Origin: Bacteroidia bacterium
GTDB lineage: Bacteria > Bacteroidota > Bacteroidia > Bacteroidales > CAJPTX01
Reading direction: 5' to 3'
Assembly: GCA_905373665.1 (NCBI GenBank)
Contig: CAJPTV010000068.1
Location: forward strand, 1-12,768
DNA: 12,768 bases
Shown: one piece after another, positions 11,924-12,768 of the stretch
Layout: each line of letters begins with the position of its first letter
Position numbering within the stretch: position 1 is the stretch's first letter
Program-made: the position numbers and the translations under genes
The notes under the pieces: generated by a model
What the model was told of the DNA's origin: nothing
Database searches by the model: none
Seen by the model: only the letters and a program-made list of their open reading frames with translations

Positions 11924-12768
11924 CTATTTCTTCTTTTTGACCCCTAGCAGCTCGTCTAAGATGTCGGGGAGGGCTTCTACGCCTAGACGCTTGACGACGA
12001 TCTTGTGATCTTTGTCTAGGAGGTAGATGACGGGGGTGCTATAGATGTCGTACGTATCGGCGAAGCGGCTTTTACGGTAAGGATCCCAGACGTTGATCCA
12101 CCAGCCCATCTTATGTTCGAGAACGTATTTTTGCCACTCGGGGCCGTCGCCCGTGGTCATGAAGCCGATGACGTGGAGGCGTTTGGGGTCGTACTTTCGA
12201 GCGATGGAGTCTAGCTTTGGGATGGTTACGCGACAGTGGCTACAGCTAGGTTCCCAAAAGACGAGGATGGTGGCGTCGGCTTTATCTTTGAGCAATTCAA
12301 AGGTTTGTCCTGTGAGGGTCTCTACGGTGAAGTTTGGGGCGACGGCCCACAGTAGGTTGGGGCGAATCTTATCCACACGTTCTTTGAGGCGTCCGAGGAA
12401 CTCTTCGTCGGCCCATGGCGTTTTTCCAGCAAGGTAATAGTGGTCGGCAATGTGTACGAAGACGGCATCTAGCCCGATAATTTCCGAACTCTGGTACTTA
12501 TTGAGCAGGTAGCTGATCCAGTAGCGGTGGGTCTCGGGGTTGCGGCTCGCCCGTTCGATAATCTTGTCGCAGTACTTGTTTAGCGTATCGGGGATTTGCA
12601 ACAGAACCTTGTCTAGGAAATGATTGACCTTGGGGAGCACCACGGGGGTACGTAGGAGGGCTGGTGAGGCGAGGTCGATGTTGTCGAGGTAGTGCTCGCT
12701 GTGGTAGGCATAGCGCCACATCCAGCGTGCGGAGTCTACGTTTTTCACCGCGGGGGCGGGGGTATACT
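11924..12768 (-). CDS. TlpA/ResA-like thioredoxin-fold protein with DUF5106-type N-terminal region (cut by window edge)
   Basis: The frame stays open to the window edge, so the start and any signal peptide are missing; the GTG at 12748 is unlikely to be the true start because codons before it (YTPAPA) continue in frame. Counting from that GTG, residues 1-130 form a helical region with HYLDNIDLASPALLRTP, which resembles the DUF5106 domain of Bacteroidota thioredoxin-like proteins. Residues 135-267 are a thioredoxin fold: APNFTVETLTGQ, the redox motif WEPSCSHC (Cys 169, Cys 172), a cis-proline in YSTPVIYLLD (Pro 239), and a final basic tail KKKK. Such proteins act in the periplasm or on the outer membrane as disulfide reductases. 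It lies 91 bp before fbp on the same strand. Confidence 0.85.
   Translation of the reverse strand, partial: YTPAPAVKNVDSARWMWRYAYHSEHYLDNIDLASPALLRTPVVLPKVNHFLDKVLLQIPDTLNKYCDKIIERASRNPETHRYWISYLLNKYQSSEIIGLDAVFVHIADHYYLAGKTPWADEEFLGRLKERVDKIRPNLLWAVAPNFTVETLTGQTFELLKDKADATILVFWEPSCSHCRVTIPKLDSIARKYDPKRLHVIGFMTTGDGPEWQKYVLEHKMGWWINVWDPYRKSRFADTYDIYSTPVIYLLDKDHKIVVKRLGVEALPDILDELLGVKKKK

Noticed and set aside
1..12768. CRISPR array, tRNA, rRNA, prophage or defence island
   Set aside because: No regularly spaced repeats, no tRNA-like cloverleaf noticed in the gaps, and no phage, nuclease or toxin genes; gaps are short except 4073-4570.
12746..12768. GTG at 12748 as the true start of the thioredoxin-like gene
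   Set aside because: The frame stays open to the window edge, and the DUF5106-like region begins almost at once, leaving no room for a signal peptide.

Overview
The window looks like a core chromosomal stretch of a Bacteroidota bacterium, most likely Porphyromonas or a close relative with roughly balanced GC. The reasons are: a protein ending in a type IX secretion (T9SS) sorting domain; a lipoprotein and a TlpA-type thioredoxin protein of Bacteroidota style; a pyruvate kinase with the NTAH variant motif; no Shine-Dalgarno sequences before most genes; and several TAnnTTTG promoter-like boxes. The genus is an inference from these traits, not from a database search.

Layout. All genes but one are on the minus strand, so transcription mostly runs right to left. 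From the right edge: a truncated TlpA/ResA-like thioredoxin protein (11924-12768), fructose-1,6-bisphosphatase fbp (10816-11832), then a tight cluster of pyruvate kinase (9327-10748), a GNAT acetyltransferase (8762-9337), the lipoprotein-release ATPase LolD (8067-8738) and a TrmN6-like tRNA methyltransferase (7335-8051). After a 154-bp leader with a strong hairpin comes a secreted T9SS cargo of unknown function (5861-7180), then a PLP aminotransferase (4571-5779) with a clear intrinsic terminator. Next is a 345-bp element with perfect 16-bp terminal inverted repeats (4076-4420), probably a MITE, which starts three bases after the stop of the only plus-strand gene, a small lipoprotein (3389-4072). 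Left of that, a family-2 glycosyltransferase, mannose-1-phosphate guanylyltransferase and release factor 2 form a compact minus-strand operon (213-3221). The 5' end of a glutamate dehydrogenase gene (1-110) reaches the left edge.

How the parts fit. fbp and pyk are the gluconeogenic and glycolytic ends of central carbon metabolism. LolD, the lipoprotein, the glycosyltransferase, GDP-mannose synthesis and the T9SS cargo all belong to the outer membrane and cell surface; in Porphyromonas, T9SS cargo is anchored on A-LPS, so sugar-nucleotide supply and cargo may be linked (inference). prfB carries a textbook +1 programmed frameshift, so its true start lies upstream of the long open frame and the product is 361 residues.

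I found no convincing new multi-gene system such as a defence island, CRISPR array or phage. The points most worth a second look are the MITE-like element, the SD-dependent frameshift site in a phylum that generally ignores SD sequences, the undescribed T9SS cargo with divergent internal repeats, and several perfect hairpins in leaders and gene junctions.
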